In this document: positions 9,133 through 18,332 of the stretch, piece after piece
Layout of the letters: the number at the start of each line of letters is the position of its first letter
Position numbering within the stretch: position 1 is the first letter of the stretch
From: Oceanobacillus arenosus
GTDB taxonomy: Bacteria; Bacillota; Bacilli; Bacillales; Amphibacillaceae
Length of the DNA stretch: 64,000 nucleotides
Direction: 5' to 3'
NCBI RefSeq assembly: GCF_003369575.1
Contig: NZ_PIOC01000010.1
Span: 86,662-150,661, forward strand
Made by a program: the position numbers and the translations under genes
The notes under the pieces: generated by a model
Told to the model about the DNA's origin: nothing
Database searches by the model: none
What the model saw: only the letters and a program-made list of their open reading frames with translations

Positions 9133-10116
9133 ATGGATAAATTAAAGGATGAAAACTATTTGGATATGAATAACGAGAACGTATCAAACTATGTATATAC
9201 ATACTCCTATCCTGAGGAGGAGAGCTCTTTATGTGCTTTGGAAATGCGCTCTTTTTTCGAGAAGGAGTCGAAATCTAAGATTTTAGAAAGCTTTGTAGAA
9301 GTTGATCCCACACGAAGTCCGTTTATGAAAGAAAGAATTCGTGTAATTTATGAAGGGGAGACCCTTCAGGATATTGTAAGCCAATTGGAAACCTTGCAAC
9401 TAGACGGGGCAACGTTTAAAGTTATCTATGTAAAAAATGGTGGCCTTACAAAGGCTAAAAAGGAAGGTTTCGAGAAGCGACGTACCGTTGAACGTACGAT
9501 TGGATTACATGTGAATGGTGAAGCAGATCTTTATCATCCCGATCGATTGTTTGGCATCATGAATGTAAACGAACGGTGGGTATTTGGCGACTATGTAAAA
9601 GGGGAGTCCGTTTGGTTTCAGCATCAAAAGAAGCCTCATGGTTATTCTACTGCGCTTAGCACGCGTGTTGCAAGGGCGGTTGCAAATATCGCTATTCCGA
9701 ATCCAAGTGGAATAAGCGCAATTGACCCATGCTGTGGAATTGGAACAGTACTAGTCGAGGCTCAATCAATGGGAATTGATATCGTCGGTAGCGATCGGAA
9801 TCATCTTATCCTCAATGGGGTAAACGAAAACATCGCTTATTTTGGTCTTACTTGCGAAGTAAAGTTAGCAGATATCCGCGATATCACGAAGCATTATGAT
9901 GTAGCAATTATCGATTTGCCATACAATTTATGTTCTGTCATAACTCCAGAAGATCAGCTAGAAATGCTTCAAAGTGCACGTGCTTTTGCTGATAGGGTGG
10001 TCGTGGTAACAGTTGAACCGATTGATGGGATCCTAATAAATGCGGGATTTACGATTAGTGATCGGGCTGTCGCTAAAAAAGGATTATTTACTCGCGAAGT
10101 GATTGTATGTAATTGA
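9133..10116 (+). CDS. TRM11-like THUMP/SAM-dependent RNA methyltransferase
   Basis: This 327-residue protein has an N-terminal THUMP-like part and a C-terminal Rossmann methyltransferase. The SAM-binding motif is AIDPCCGIGTVLVEA near residue 197, followed by VGSDRN. The catalytic motif IIDLPYNL near 260 is a variant of the DPPY motif of N-methyltransferases acting on RNA. The TRM11/UPF0020 family modifies guanine in tRNA or rRNA; the exact target is unknown. No clear ribosome binding site precedes ATG 9133, so the start is somewhat uncertain. Confidence 0.82.
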   Translation: MDKLKDENYLDMNNENVSNYVYTYSYPEEESSLCALEMRSFFEKESKSKILESFVEVDPTRSPFMKERIRVIYEGETLQDIVSQLETLQLDGATFKVIYVKNGGLTKAKKEGFEKRRTVERTIGLHVNGEADLYHPDRLFGIMNVNERWVFGDYVKGESVWFQHQKKPHGYSTALSTRVARAVANIAIPNPSGISAIDPCCGIGTVLVEAQSMGIDIVGSDRNHLILNGVNENIAYFGLTCEVKLADIRDITKHYDVAIIDLPYNLCSVITPEDQLEMLQSARAFADRVVVVTVEPIDGILINAGFTISDRAVAKKGLFTREVIVCN

Positions 10117-10211
10117 TTGCACTTCATTTATCCTGTTTCAACAAGCTTTAAGAATATTTCGATCAAATAAATTGAATACTAATCGTAAACTCACATTTTC
10201 AGGAGGATAAT

Positions 10212-10685
10212 ATGAAAAGAATATTAGCACTGATATTCATCTGCATTACTTATTGTATCGTAACCGGGTTCGATAATGCCGACCAACTAAAACTATCAGA
10301 TGTTGAAATTACAATTATCAAGTCAGATGGTGTATTACGATATGATTTTAAAATCAAAAATACAGGTGAAACCCCGATTAAAAGCGAGTTTGACTATCCT
10401 GGTCGTCACCCACTTGGGATTGAATTAGTCGTTAGACCGAATGAGAAGTTAGCAACCCAAATGGAAATGGAAGAAAATACAAAGTACCGTAAAATGAGGC
10501 CAAGGGGAGCCGGTAGCTCTAGTTATTTCCAACCAGGGGTTGAAACACACTTCTACGTTGAATATCAAGTTAAAAAAGGTGCTGATTATGATAAAGTTAG
10601 GAAATATGCACTTGATTCAACTTTACTTATTCTAGATGGCATGGATGTTTCTGCTGAATTCCCTTTAAATGTGATGAAGAACTAA
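10212..10685 (+). CDS. secreted hypothetical protein
   Basis: The 157-residue product has a signal peptide (MKRILALIFICITYCIVTG) and a beta-rich mature part with LRYDFKIKNTGETPIKSEF, reminiscent of immunoglobulin-like or BsuPI-like extracellular domains. Starting at 10212 fits the AGGAGG immediately upstream. No Cys lipobox is present. Function is unknown. It stands alone between the methyltransferase and a convergent gene. Confidence 0.65.
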   Translation: MKRILALIFICITYCIVTGFDNADQLKLSDVEITIIKSDGVLRYDFKIKNTGETPIKSEFDYPGRHPLGIELVVRPNEKLATQMEMEENTKYRKMRPRGAGSSSYFQPGVETHFYVEYQVKKGADYDKVRKYALDSTLLILDGMDVSAEFPLNVMKN

Positions 10686-10714
10686 CAGTGTATTTCGTTT
10701 CTATTATTGTGAAG

Positions 10715-10743
10715 AGACGAAGGGACAGTCCCTTTGTACGTCT
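10715..10743. repeat. short palindromic repeat
   Basis: AGACG and CGTCT flank AAGGGAC-A-GTCCCTT. A related sequence, GACGAAGGGACAGTTCTCC, occurs at 28335-28353 next to repeat family 2. Between convergent genes it could also act as a transcription stop. Confidence 0.5.
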
Positions 10744-10760
10744 GGTTAAATGAAATACTA

Positions 10761-12209
10761 TTAATTACCTATCCCTTCGTCAGGAACAATTTCAAAAATA
10801 GTTCCTTGGTTTAAATCAGTTACTTTCATCGAGCCATAAACGCCTAAATATAGTCTTGTTTGATCCAGATTGGTTCCCAGACTAACATAATAAGCGGATT
10901 TCGACCCGAAATTATAATCGGTTTCAATGACACTAAAATCATTTAATTTACAATCTGCACTTATCCTGGTATAAGCTAAAGCCCCTCTAACCGGTGGCTG
11001 AGATTCTTCATGCTTGGCAAGATCGGTAAACACAACACTTTCCGTTAAATCTGGCATTCCATTTCCCATATAGGCTTGCACTCCTGTAAGTGAAGTTCCT
11101 TCAAATTTATCGGGCCTTAGATCTTTATGAAAATAACTAATTAAAGGTTCAATACGCTTCAAGGAGGAATCTATTGCTTCATAATAATAAGCAATTGTTT
11201 TCTTATCCAAAGTTGGATTTGTGGAGCAGTCCCTTATAAACGAAGTAGGAAAAGCACCTTCCCAGCCTCTCCAGCCAAAGTTAATCAATCCTTCAAGGTC
11301 AGGTTTAGATTTCATTAAAGAAGCTTGAACAAGCTGAGTAACCGGTATTGGTTTATAATGAACGAATGAAAAAATCGACTCTACCAAATCCTGTCCGACG
11401 TTTCCCGCATATTTGATATACTGATTATCAATCCTCTGAAACGAAATACCTGGTATATTACGAACCCCTTTGGCAATTACCTTGAGCGTTTCCTGAATAG
11501 GTGTGGGAAGCTCATCAAAACGTGTAACTACGGGTGGATTATTGCAAAATGTATGCTTAGCTACATCAATTTCAATTATTTTACCGGCCATTTCCAAATC
11601 GCCCTGACTTAAATTAAATGGATCATAGCCTGATCCGCCATCTCCAGTTGTTAACACAAGGTTTCCTGTTTCAGGTGAAAAGTTTAAGCTATTGACGCCA
11701 TTATGATTAAAAAATGGTCTTCTAATGTTAAGTAATGTTCGTCGTTTTTGAGGCCTGCCATTCGCTTGTAACATCCATTCTTCAACTGTATCAATATGAT
11801 CATATTGAGTTTCTCTATTTTTCCATCTTAAGTTTAAAGTATTGGGATTACACGGGTTAGGCGTAAAAGGTTCAGAAAGGACACCTGGGCCTTGTGTACC
11901 AGCTACTGAATAATGAAGATAAAACAGACTGTTGTAATAAAATTCTGGATGAAACGCTAGCCCTAGCAATCCCCGTTCATCATACCCACCACGAGAAACA
12001 CCTAGTTCGGAATCACCAAGTTTTATGATTTGCGGGCGAATATCTAAAAAAGTCCTTATTTCCCCGTTCCCTATGTAAAAGATCTCTCCTACCTGCGTTG
12101 CAATAAATAATCTTTCCATTGAGTCACCAGGAAGTATTGCTGTTTTCAAGACAGTGGGCAAATTTATTTTACTTACAATGGGCCGTAAACGAACCTTAAC
12201 TTTTCTCAA
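10761..12209 (-). CDS. PQQ-type glucose/sorbosone dehydrogenase-like beta-propeller protein
   Basis: The 482-residue protein resembles the soluble glucose/sorbosone dehydrogenase family, a six-bladed propeller. Supporting segments are DERGLLGLAFHPEFYYN near residue 78, TTGDGGSGYDPFNLSQGD near 190 and NFGWRGWEGAFPTSF near 310. The N-terminus lacks a signal peptide. Long insertions between blades make it larger than typical 350-residue members. Proteins of this size in Bacillus have been annotated as PQQ-dependent dehydrogenases without proven activity. The start at 12209 has a GGAGGGGAA site upstream. Confidence 0.78.
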   Translation of the reverse strand: MRKVKVRLRPIVSKINLPTVLKTAILPGDSMERLFIATQVGEIFYIGNGEIRTFLDIRPQIIKLGDSELGVSRGGYDERGLLGLAFHPEFYYNSLFYLHYSVAGTQGPGVLSEPFTPNPCNPNTLNLRWKNRETQYDHIDTVEEWMLQANGRPQKRRTLLNIRRPFFNHNGVNSLNFSPETGNLVLTTGDGGSGYDPFNLSQGDLEMAGKIIEIDVAKHTFCNNPPVVTRFDELPTPIQETLKVIAKGVRNIPGISFQRIDNQYIKYAGNVGQDLVESIFSFVHYKPIPVTQLVQASLMKSKPDLEGLINFGWRGWEGAFPTSFIRDCSTNPTLDKKTIAYYYEAIDSSLKRIEPLISYFHKDLRPDKFEGTSLTGVQAYMGNGMPDLTESVVFTDLAKHEESQPPVRGALAYTRISADCKLNDFSVIETDYNFGSKSAYYVSLGTNLDQTRLYLGVYGSMKVTDLNQGTIFEIVPDEGIGN

Positions 12210-12349
12210 CTAACTTTCCCCTCCTTCTCATCATTTTCTTTTATAAGAATATGATGAGAGTTGTTCTATTAGTATTGAATTAGAAATAACATCTAGGGAA
12301 AAGGATGGAGTCATAATGCTTAGGTGCTGTAAAAGAGAAGGAGGAACTC

Positions 12350-12916
12350 ATGAATTTGTTTAGCATTTTATCACTTGAATCATACAAGCTACACGATTAT
12401 TTTAAAACGTATTCTCATTCTAAAAAGCTCGTATTAGCCGCCCTTTTTTCTGCACTTGCAGCTATCCTGCAGTCAACCGGAAACTTTCTTCCAGGAATAG
12501 GTTATTTAATCAGTCCTTTTGCCAGTCTCCCTATCTTGATTTGTACCATTATATCTATTCCCTTTGGACTTCAAAGTTACGTTCTAACGTTTCTTTTACT
12601 GATTCTGATCCAACCTGGCGAATCCTTTATTTTCCCGTTTACAACAGGGATAGTAGGTTTAGGAATTGGATTAGCTCTTCTTATATTAAAAAGACGAATT
12701 GGTATCATCGCTTTTACATCTATATTATTAACGGGTGGAATTTGTTTTCTTCTATACATAGTCGATTTCCCTGTTTTAGGACCAATCGCCACATCATTTT
12801 CATTAAGGGTTATAGGATTTATTTACATTTTTTCTTTTCTATATAGTTGGGTATGGGCTGAACTAAGCAGATTTATCTTTATGAAATGGTATAAATTGGT
12901 GGAAAAGAATAGGTAA
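12350..12916 (+). CDS. integral membrane protein, possibly ECF-S-like
   Basis: This 188-residue protein has five or six membrane helices. LVLAALFSALAAILQSTGN followed by a Gly/Pro-rich loop and FASLPILICTIISIPFG is reminiscent of substrate-binding S components of energy-coupling factor transporters. No ATPase or T component is nearby, so that reading is tentative. GAAGGAGG precedes the ATG. Nothing in the neighbourhood fixes a substrate. Confidence 0.6.
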   Translation: MNLFSILSLESYKLHDYFKTYSHSKKLVLAALFSALAAILQSTGNFLPGIGYLISPFASLPILICTIISIPFGLQSYVLTFLLLILIQPGESFIFPFTTGIVGLGIGLALLILKRRIGIIAFTSILLTGGICFLLYIVDFPVLGPIATSFSLRVIGFIYIFSFLYSWVWAELSRFIFMKWYKLVEKNR

Positions 12917-13114
12917 GTAAGTTTAAGGAGCGTTGCGAGGAATAAGAAATGCGCTCTTTGTGCAACTAAAAGGAAAGAAGTATTTAAAGGATTTCATCAA
13001 TATATAGGAATTTAAATTATTGAAACAGTGAATAATGAAATAGTATCCTAGTAATAGATGGAAAATTAGCTATATTAAGGGCTGCTGATGAGCTAATTGG
13101 ACGTGGTTAAATGC

Positions 13115-13151
13115 CCCCCAAAAGGTTAGAGTCAAAACTAACTTTTTGGGG
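13115..13151 (-). terminator. terminator hairpin of the MFS pseudogene
   Basis: On the minus strand CCCCAAAAAGTTAG pairs with CTAACCTTTTGGGG across an 8-base loop, with one mismatch. It overlaps the stop codon at 13138. A very similar hairpin is at 39912-39949. Confidence 0.55.
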
Positions 13152-14320
13152 TCACAACATTTTTACCGTGAGCTATATAATAAATACAAATATAGACAAA
13201 AATCCAGATTGCCACATTTAGATATAAATGCCGAAAACTCATAAATCCAATTAAGATTCCCATTAAATAAGGCCCAACACCATTAGCTAAATCGAGCAGT
13301 ATAAAAAAGGTAGAGGTCGCTAGCGCCTTACGGTTAGGTGGGGATTGCTGTATGGAAATTGCTTGGAAATTTGATAGTAATGTGCCATAGCCAATCCCAA
13401 TTGATGCACCAGACACAAGAAAGAGTATTCCGTTATGTGTTTGGCTTAAAAATAAAAATCCAATAGCTGTACAAATGATTAGCGGATAGTTCACACGATT
13501 TGCTCCAAATTGGTCAAACCACTTTCCAGTAAATGGTCGTGATGCTAATAATGCGACGGCATAAACGATGAAGAAAAAGCTGGATAAGTTCACTAAATTA
13601 ATCTCTTTTGCATAAAGGGACAAATAGGTTAACAAACTTGTATAAGCAAGAGTAATCGCGAAAACGGCAACAGAAATAGGAAGTAGTTTTAGGTTCCACA
13701 AAATCTCTCCAGTTAAATCCAGCTGAATTTCTCTGCCCTTCCTCGGCAAGTTCAACCTCTGGCACTTTTAAAAATAAGGTCGCAATTAAATCAATCAAAG
13801 CGATAATACTTCCAATAAGAAAAATCATTTGAAAGCTTCCGTGTCCGCTAACGAAAATTCCAATAAATGGACCAATGGCCATTGCTATATTCATACTTGT
13901 TGCATAATAGCCTGTCCCTTCTCCGCGACGTTCATCGGGAATAAAATCAGCTGCAACTGCAACTGCCGCTGTTGTAATTAGTCCATGTGCGGCACCATGA
14001 ATAATACGAATAATTATAAGGAACAATAAGCTGTTAACTCATAAGTAGAGAAACATAGCTATCACAAATATTATCGTTGCGCCAATTAATAATGGTTGAC
14101 GTCCGATACAATCCATATATTTACCAGCAAAAATTTGGGCCACTAAAGATGCAAGAGCGAAGATTCCAGTAACTAATCCAGCTACACTTTGACTCACATG
14201 ACATTGCATTGACACATACATGGCTATCGATACCATTAAAATGTAGAAAATGACATGGGCCAAAAAATTGATTTAAGAGATAATGATAAAGTCTTTTGTC
14301 AAAAGTTTCGATGGATTCAT
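13138..14320 (-). pseudogene. MFS drug-efflux transporter, two stops and a frameshift
   Basis: The gene starts at ATG 14320 with MNPSKLLTKDFIIIS. It meets TAA at codon 16 (14273-14275), resumes as INFLAHVIFYILMVSIAMY, and meets TGA at 14039-14041. It resumes again as VNSLLFLIIIRIIHGAAHG and then changes frame near 13,700 before KLLPISVAVFAITLAYTSL. The parts add up to a 12-helix major facilitator of about 393 residues, with GKYMDCIGRQPLL as the motif A loop. Three separate lesions make it a clear pseudogene. The broken MerR gene behind it may have been its regulator. Confidence 0.88.
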
Positions 14321-14437
14321 TTTGCTTCTCACTACTTTCAAATAGAATACTTATATTGTAAACCCTCTTAGTATAAAACATATACAACTCTGCTGCAGAT
14401 ACCTTCAAAACCTTGCAATATCCACTGCTATTAATCT

Positions 14438-15010
14438 TTAAATTAACTGTGTAGTCAAGGGTTTTAAGGGAATTTGAATTTCTTTTATCCATTCTTCTTT
14501 ATTATTTGACAAAATGGCGTTCACGATATTTCGAATGTAAAAGGGACCATTCGATTCGCGTCCAATACTTTCTAAACAGGATAATATATCTCTGCAGTAG
14601 GAGTGAATATGATCATAATCAGTATTCACATAAAAAAATGCATACTCTCCAGCAGGTAATGTGTACAATAATTCAACTGGCGGATCTTGTTCATTCTTAA
14701 TTACAACAAATAAACTCTCTTAAAATTCGTAACTCTCTTTATTCGAAATAATATATCCAACGTTACCGATGACAATTGGTAGCGTAGACTCAGTTGCATG
14801 TTTGATTTTTCGGAGCAAAGGCTCAATATCTTGAATGCTCTGAAGTGGGGTATTGATTTGAATCACTTTCCTAGCAGACATTTTTTTAATCATAGGTTGA
14901 TTGTATTGACTATCAATGCTTGCAGATGTTCTTTTGGAAGAAAATAAAGCATTATAAGCTTTTGTGTGTTGAACCAGTCTTTTGACAAGATAGAAATAAA
15001 AGGAATATAA
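14438..15010 (-). pseudogene. MerR-type multidrug regulator, C-terminal part, with in-frame TAA
   Basis: The open stretch encodes a coiled-coil-like segment, then IKKMSARKVIQINTPLQSI and a GyrI/BmrR-like effector domain ending in LPAGEYAFFYVNTDY and EEWIKEIQIPLKPL. TAA at 14720-14722 interrupts it between YIISNKESYEF and ESLFVVIKNEQDPP in the same frame. The DNA-binding N-terminus is missing; upstream of 15010 the frame closes. It probably regulated the downstream MFS gene, in the manner of BmrR and Bmr, but both are dead. Confidence 0.7.
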
Positions 15011-15329
15011 TTATTTCACATTAAGACTATTTGAAGTTGAGGTAATTTAATTCAGTATATTTTAAGGCGGAAAATTGACTTGGAGGTGAGTGAAAGAGGA
15101 ACTAAATTGTATATTCTTGAAAAGGAAAATTTATTAAAGTATAAAGTTTACGAAAAAGGTCTTTCAAAACTAGTATGAAAACAAAAAAATTTTAAGAATA
15201 AATATGTTCGCTTTTTTTTAACTATATATCTTTAATTCAATATTGTTTAATTGAAGATGATGAAATTAAAAATACTAATGGGCCAATAAAATAAGTAAAT
15301 TTTATATAAGAAAAAGGGGAGAGATTAAA
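15011..15329. other. glpX upstream region
   Basis: AT-rich DNA without a convincing frame. It should hold the glpX promoter, but I cannot assign boxes with confidence. Confidence 0.35.
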
Positions 15330-16277
15330 ATGGATAGAAATTTATCGATGGAACTTGTTAGGGTGACTGAAGCTGCAGCATTAGCTGCTGGCAGATGGAT
15401 GGGAAGAGGTAAGAAAGAAGAAGCAGATGAAGCAGCAACACAAGCGATGAGAAGAATGTTTAATTCGATACAAATGCGTGGAACTGTTGTAATTGGTGAG
15501 GGAGAAATGGACGAGGCACCAATGTTATATATTGACGAACAATTAGGAACAGGGAATGGGCCTGAAGTAGATATTGCTGTAGATCCAATTGACGGAACAA
15601 ATATTGTTGCTGCAGGGACTTGGAATGCGCTAGCTATTATTGCAGTAGCAGAGAAAGGTAATCTGTTACATGCTCCTGATATGTACATGGAAAAAATAGC
15701 CGCTGGTCCAGAATCGGTTGGGAAAATTGATATTAACGCACCTGTTATTGATAATCTTAAAGCTGTCGCAATAGCAAAGAATAAAAACATTAACGATCTA
15801 GTTGTAGCCATATTAGATCGAGAAAGACATGAAAATATGATTCAAGAGATTCGTGATGCTGGAGCAAGAATAAAACTAATGCAAGAAGGAGATGTTGCAG
15901 CTGCCGTAAATACAGCATTTGATAATACTGGTGTTGATCTTATGATTGGTTCCGGCGGAGCTCCTGAAGGTGTAATAGCTGCAACTGCACTGAAGTGCTT
16001 GGGAGGAGAGTTTCAAGGAAAACTGCTTCCACAAACTGAGGAAGAAAAAACTCGCTTAAATAAAATGGGTATTACTGATTTCAATAAAGTTTTATTTATG
16101 GATGATATCGTAAAGGGTGATGATGCATATTTTGTTGCTACAGGTGTGACGAATGGTGAGTTGCTAAAAGGTGTGCATTATAAAGGAAATGCCGGCACAA
16201 CAAATTCAGTTGTCATGCGAGCAAAAACAGGCACGATTCGTTTTGTCGATGGAAAACATAGTTTGGAGGATAATTAA
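15330..16277 (+). CDS. glpX: class II fructose-1,6-bisphosphatase
   Basis: The 315-residue protein matches GlpX along its length. [16 protein letters not shown] near residue 54 and [14 protein letters not shown] near 81 hold the metal-binding acidic residues, and [15 protein letters not shown] near 204 binds the sugar phosphate. It hydrolyses fructose 1,6-bisphosphate in gluconeogenesis in the cytoplasm, which fits growth on aromatic compounds or other non-sugar carbon. AAAAGGGGAGAG precedes the ATG. A terminator follows at 16484, so it is monocistronic. Confidence 0.96.
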   Translation: MDRNLSMELVRVTEAAALAAGRWMGRGKKEEADEAATQAMRRMFNSIQMRGTVVIGEGEMDEAPMLYIDEQLGTGNGPEVDIAVDPIDGTNIVAAGTWNALAIIAVAEKGNLLHAPDMYMEKIAAGPESVGKIDINAPVIDNLKAVAIAKNKNINDLVVAILDRERHENMIQEIRDAGARIKLMQEGDVAAAVNTAFDNTGVDLMIGSGGAPEGVIAATALKCLGGEFQGKLLPQTEEEKTRLNKMGITDFNKVLFMDDIVKGDDAYFVATGVTNGELLKGVHYKGNAGTTNSVVMRAKTGTIRFVDGKHSLEDN

Positions 16278-16483
16278 GACTAAAAGTATCATTCCAAGCC
16301 GATTTTTACCAAAAGTGCTATGCTTAGTTGCACTTATTCGTTAAGAAAGTCGTTATACTTACCTATTAAAAAAATATGCGATTGTGATTTATCTATTATT
16401 CAATTAATTTATTATTATCATTTTAGGTGATTTTGATTTAAGGTAAATAATAGAGCATTTTGAACTATAATGGAGTATTCTGG

Positions 16484-16525
16484 CCCAATGAACGCTTACA
16501 TGGCGGCTTTCATTGGGAATTTTTT
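16484..16525 (+). terminator. Rho-independent terminator downstream of glpX
   Basis: CCCAATGAA (16484-16492) pairs with TTCATTGGG (16509-16517), followed by AATTTTTTG. It lies about 200 bases after glpX and 80 bases before the next start. The rest of the 16278-16606 gap shows no gene. Confidence 0.75.
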
Positions 16526-16606
16526 GTGCTAGAATATTATATTGTGTGCAAGAATGGGGAAAACTAGAGGGAATTGCGAGTGGTATTACTGGAAAGGAGT
16601 AGTAGA

Positions 16607-17035
16607 ATGACGGAATCGCTTATGGATTATGATATGAATATGACTGTAACTTGGGGAGATTGCGATGCAGCTGGAATCTCTTATTATGCTAAAAACTTTG
16701 AGTGGTTTACAAATGGATATATGGAACTCCTTGCTCACTATGGATTTCCTTATATGGGAACATTTCATCATCAAGGGATCAGTCTTGTATGTTTGAAGGC
16801 GGATAGTACATATAAAAAAATGTTGTACCCATTAGAAAAAGTTATTGTTCGAACATCCCTTACATTATTGACACGTACGAGGATGGGATTTACCTACCAA
16901 ATTATAAAAGAGGATGGGCAAATCGCAGCTGAAGGGTATACATCCCATGCCTTTGTAAACATTAAAGGAATTCCAATGAATCTAAAAAAACGTTTCCCGA
17001 CACTATGGGAAAAACTGAGTAATATAGGCAAATAG
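16607..17035 (+). CDS. acyl-CoA thioesterase, 4-hydroxybenzoyl-CoA thioesterase fold
   Basis: The start at 16607 follows GGAAAGGAG and gives 142 residues of a hot-dog-fold thioesterase. TVTWGDCDAAGISYYAKNFEWF near residue 12 contains the Asp of the 4-hydroxybenzoyl-CoA thioesterase (YbgC-like) active site. It hydrolyses acyl- or aroyl-CoA thioesters. It opens a cluster with two ketoacyl synthases and a CoA ligase, with only 14 bases to the next gene. Confidence 0.85.
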   Translation: MTESLMDYDMNMTVTWGDCDAAGISYYAKNFEWFTNGYMELLAHYGFPYMGTFHHQGISLVCLKADSTYKKMLYPLEKVIVRTSLTLLTRTRMGFTYQIIKEDGQIAAEGYTSHAFVNIKGIPMNLKKRFPTLWEKLSNIGK

Positions 17036-17049
17036 AGGTGATAGTAAGA

Positions 17050-18288
17050 ATGTCTAAAGATCGTATTGTTGTTACAGGAATGGGAGCTATTACTCCTATT
17101 GGAATAGGTATATCTTCCTATTGGAGTAATTTACTTCTTGGTAAAAGCGGGACAGACTATATTCATCGTTTTGATCCAAGTCAATTACCAGTGAAAATCG
17201 CAGCTGAAGTGAAAGATTTTTCTCCTTATGACTTTTTACCTAAAAAGCTGGTAAGGAAAACCGACATTTTCATGCAGTTTGCTTTAATCGCTGCCAAAGA
17301 AGCATTAACCGATAGTAATATTCATGTAGATTCGGATCGAATCGGTATTGTACTTGGAACAGCTCTTGGTGGGATTTCCACCATGGCAAGCAGCCAAGAG
17401 CAAATTACGATGCAAGGTAGTTACAGGTTAAGCCCACATACTGTCCCAAAAATGTTAGGGAATATTGCAGCAGCTCAAATTGCAATCGCCCATGATATAC
17501 AAGGTCCAAGTTTGACGGTTAACACAGCATGCTCATCCGGAGCAGATGCGATAGGGATGGCCTCCATGCTGCTAAAATCTGGGCAAGCAGATGCTGTCGT
17601 AGCAGTTGGTGCAGAATCGATTCTTACTGGATTGATGGCTGCAGGGTTATCTTCAGCACATGCACTTTCAACACAAAATGAAAATCCAGAAAGAGCTAGC
17701 CGTCCATTTGATTTCCACCGTGATGGATTTGTTATGGGAGAAGGAGGAGGAGCAGTAGTTTTGGAAACTTTAGATTTTGCTAGAAAGCGTGAAGCAGAAA
17801 TTAAAGCAGAATTACTAGGCTATGCAAACAATACGGATGCCTATCATGTTACATCTCCTGAACCTACTGGTCGTGGTGAAATAAGTTGTATGCAAAGAGC
17901 TTTAAAACAGGCAGAATTAAAGCCTTCACAAATTGATTATGTAAACGCACATGGTACAGCAACAAAGCTTGGTGATCAAGTGGAGACGAAATCCTTAAAA
18001 GCGGTCTTCGGAGAATCATTGGTGAAAGAGATTCCTGTCAGCTCGACGAAAGGTGCTACCGGCCATATGATGGGAGCAGGTGGAGTGACAGAAATTATTG
18101 CATGTATTAAGTCAATAAGGGAAGGTATCGTACCTCCAACTATAAATTATGAACATCCAGATCCGGAATGTGACCTTGACTTCGTACCAAACCACTCTAG
18201 AAAAGTTGATGTGAAGGTTGCTATGTCAAACGCTTTCGGATTTGGCGGTCAGAACACATCCTTAATTGTTGGGAAATACAAACAGTAA
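17050..18288 (+). CDS. beta-ketoacyl synthase (FabF-like), first copy
   Basis: This 412-residue KAS II-type condensing enzyme has Cys161 in NTACSSGAD, His301 in NAHGTAT, Lys334 and His339 in TGHMMG, so the catalytic set is complete. FGFGGQNTSL closes the fold. ATG 17050 is preferred over the GTG at 17038 because GAGGTG lies just upstream. It condenses an acyl thioester with malonyl-ACP in known relatives. No acyl carrier protein is encoded nearby. It differs clearly from the second synthase at 20120. Confidence 0.92.
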   Translation: MSKDRIVVTGMGAITPIGIGISSYWSNLLLGKSGTDYIHRFDPSQLPVKIAAEVKDFSPYDFLPKKLVRKTDIFMQFALIAAKEALTDSNIHVDSDRIGIVLGTALGGISTMASSQEQITMQGSYRLSPHTVPKMLGNIAAAQIAIAHDIQGPSLTVNTACSSGADAIGMASMLLKSGQADAVVAVGAESILTGLMAAGLSSAHALSTQNENPERASRPFDFHRDGFVMGEGGGAVVLETLDFARKREAEIKAELLGYANNTDAYHVTSPEPTGRGEISCMQRALKQAELKPSQIDYVNAHGTATKLGDQVETKSLKAVFGESLVKEIPVSSTKGATGHMMGAGGVTEIIACIKSIREGIVPPTINYEHPDPECDLDFVPNHSRKVDVKVAMSNAFGFGGQNTSLIVGKYKQ

Positions 18289-18332
18289 GGATAGAATTAC
18301 ATTAATTATTGTGCAATAGGAGGAAATATTTG

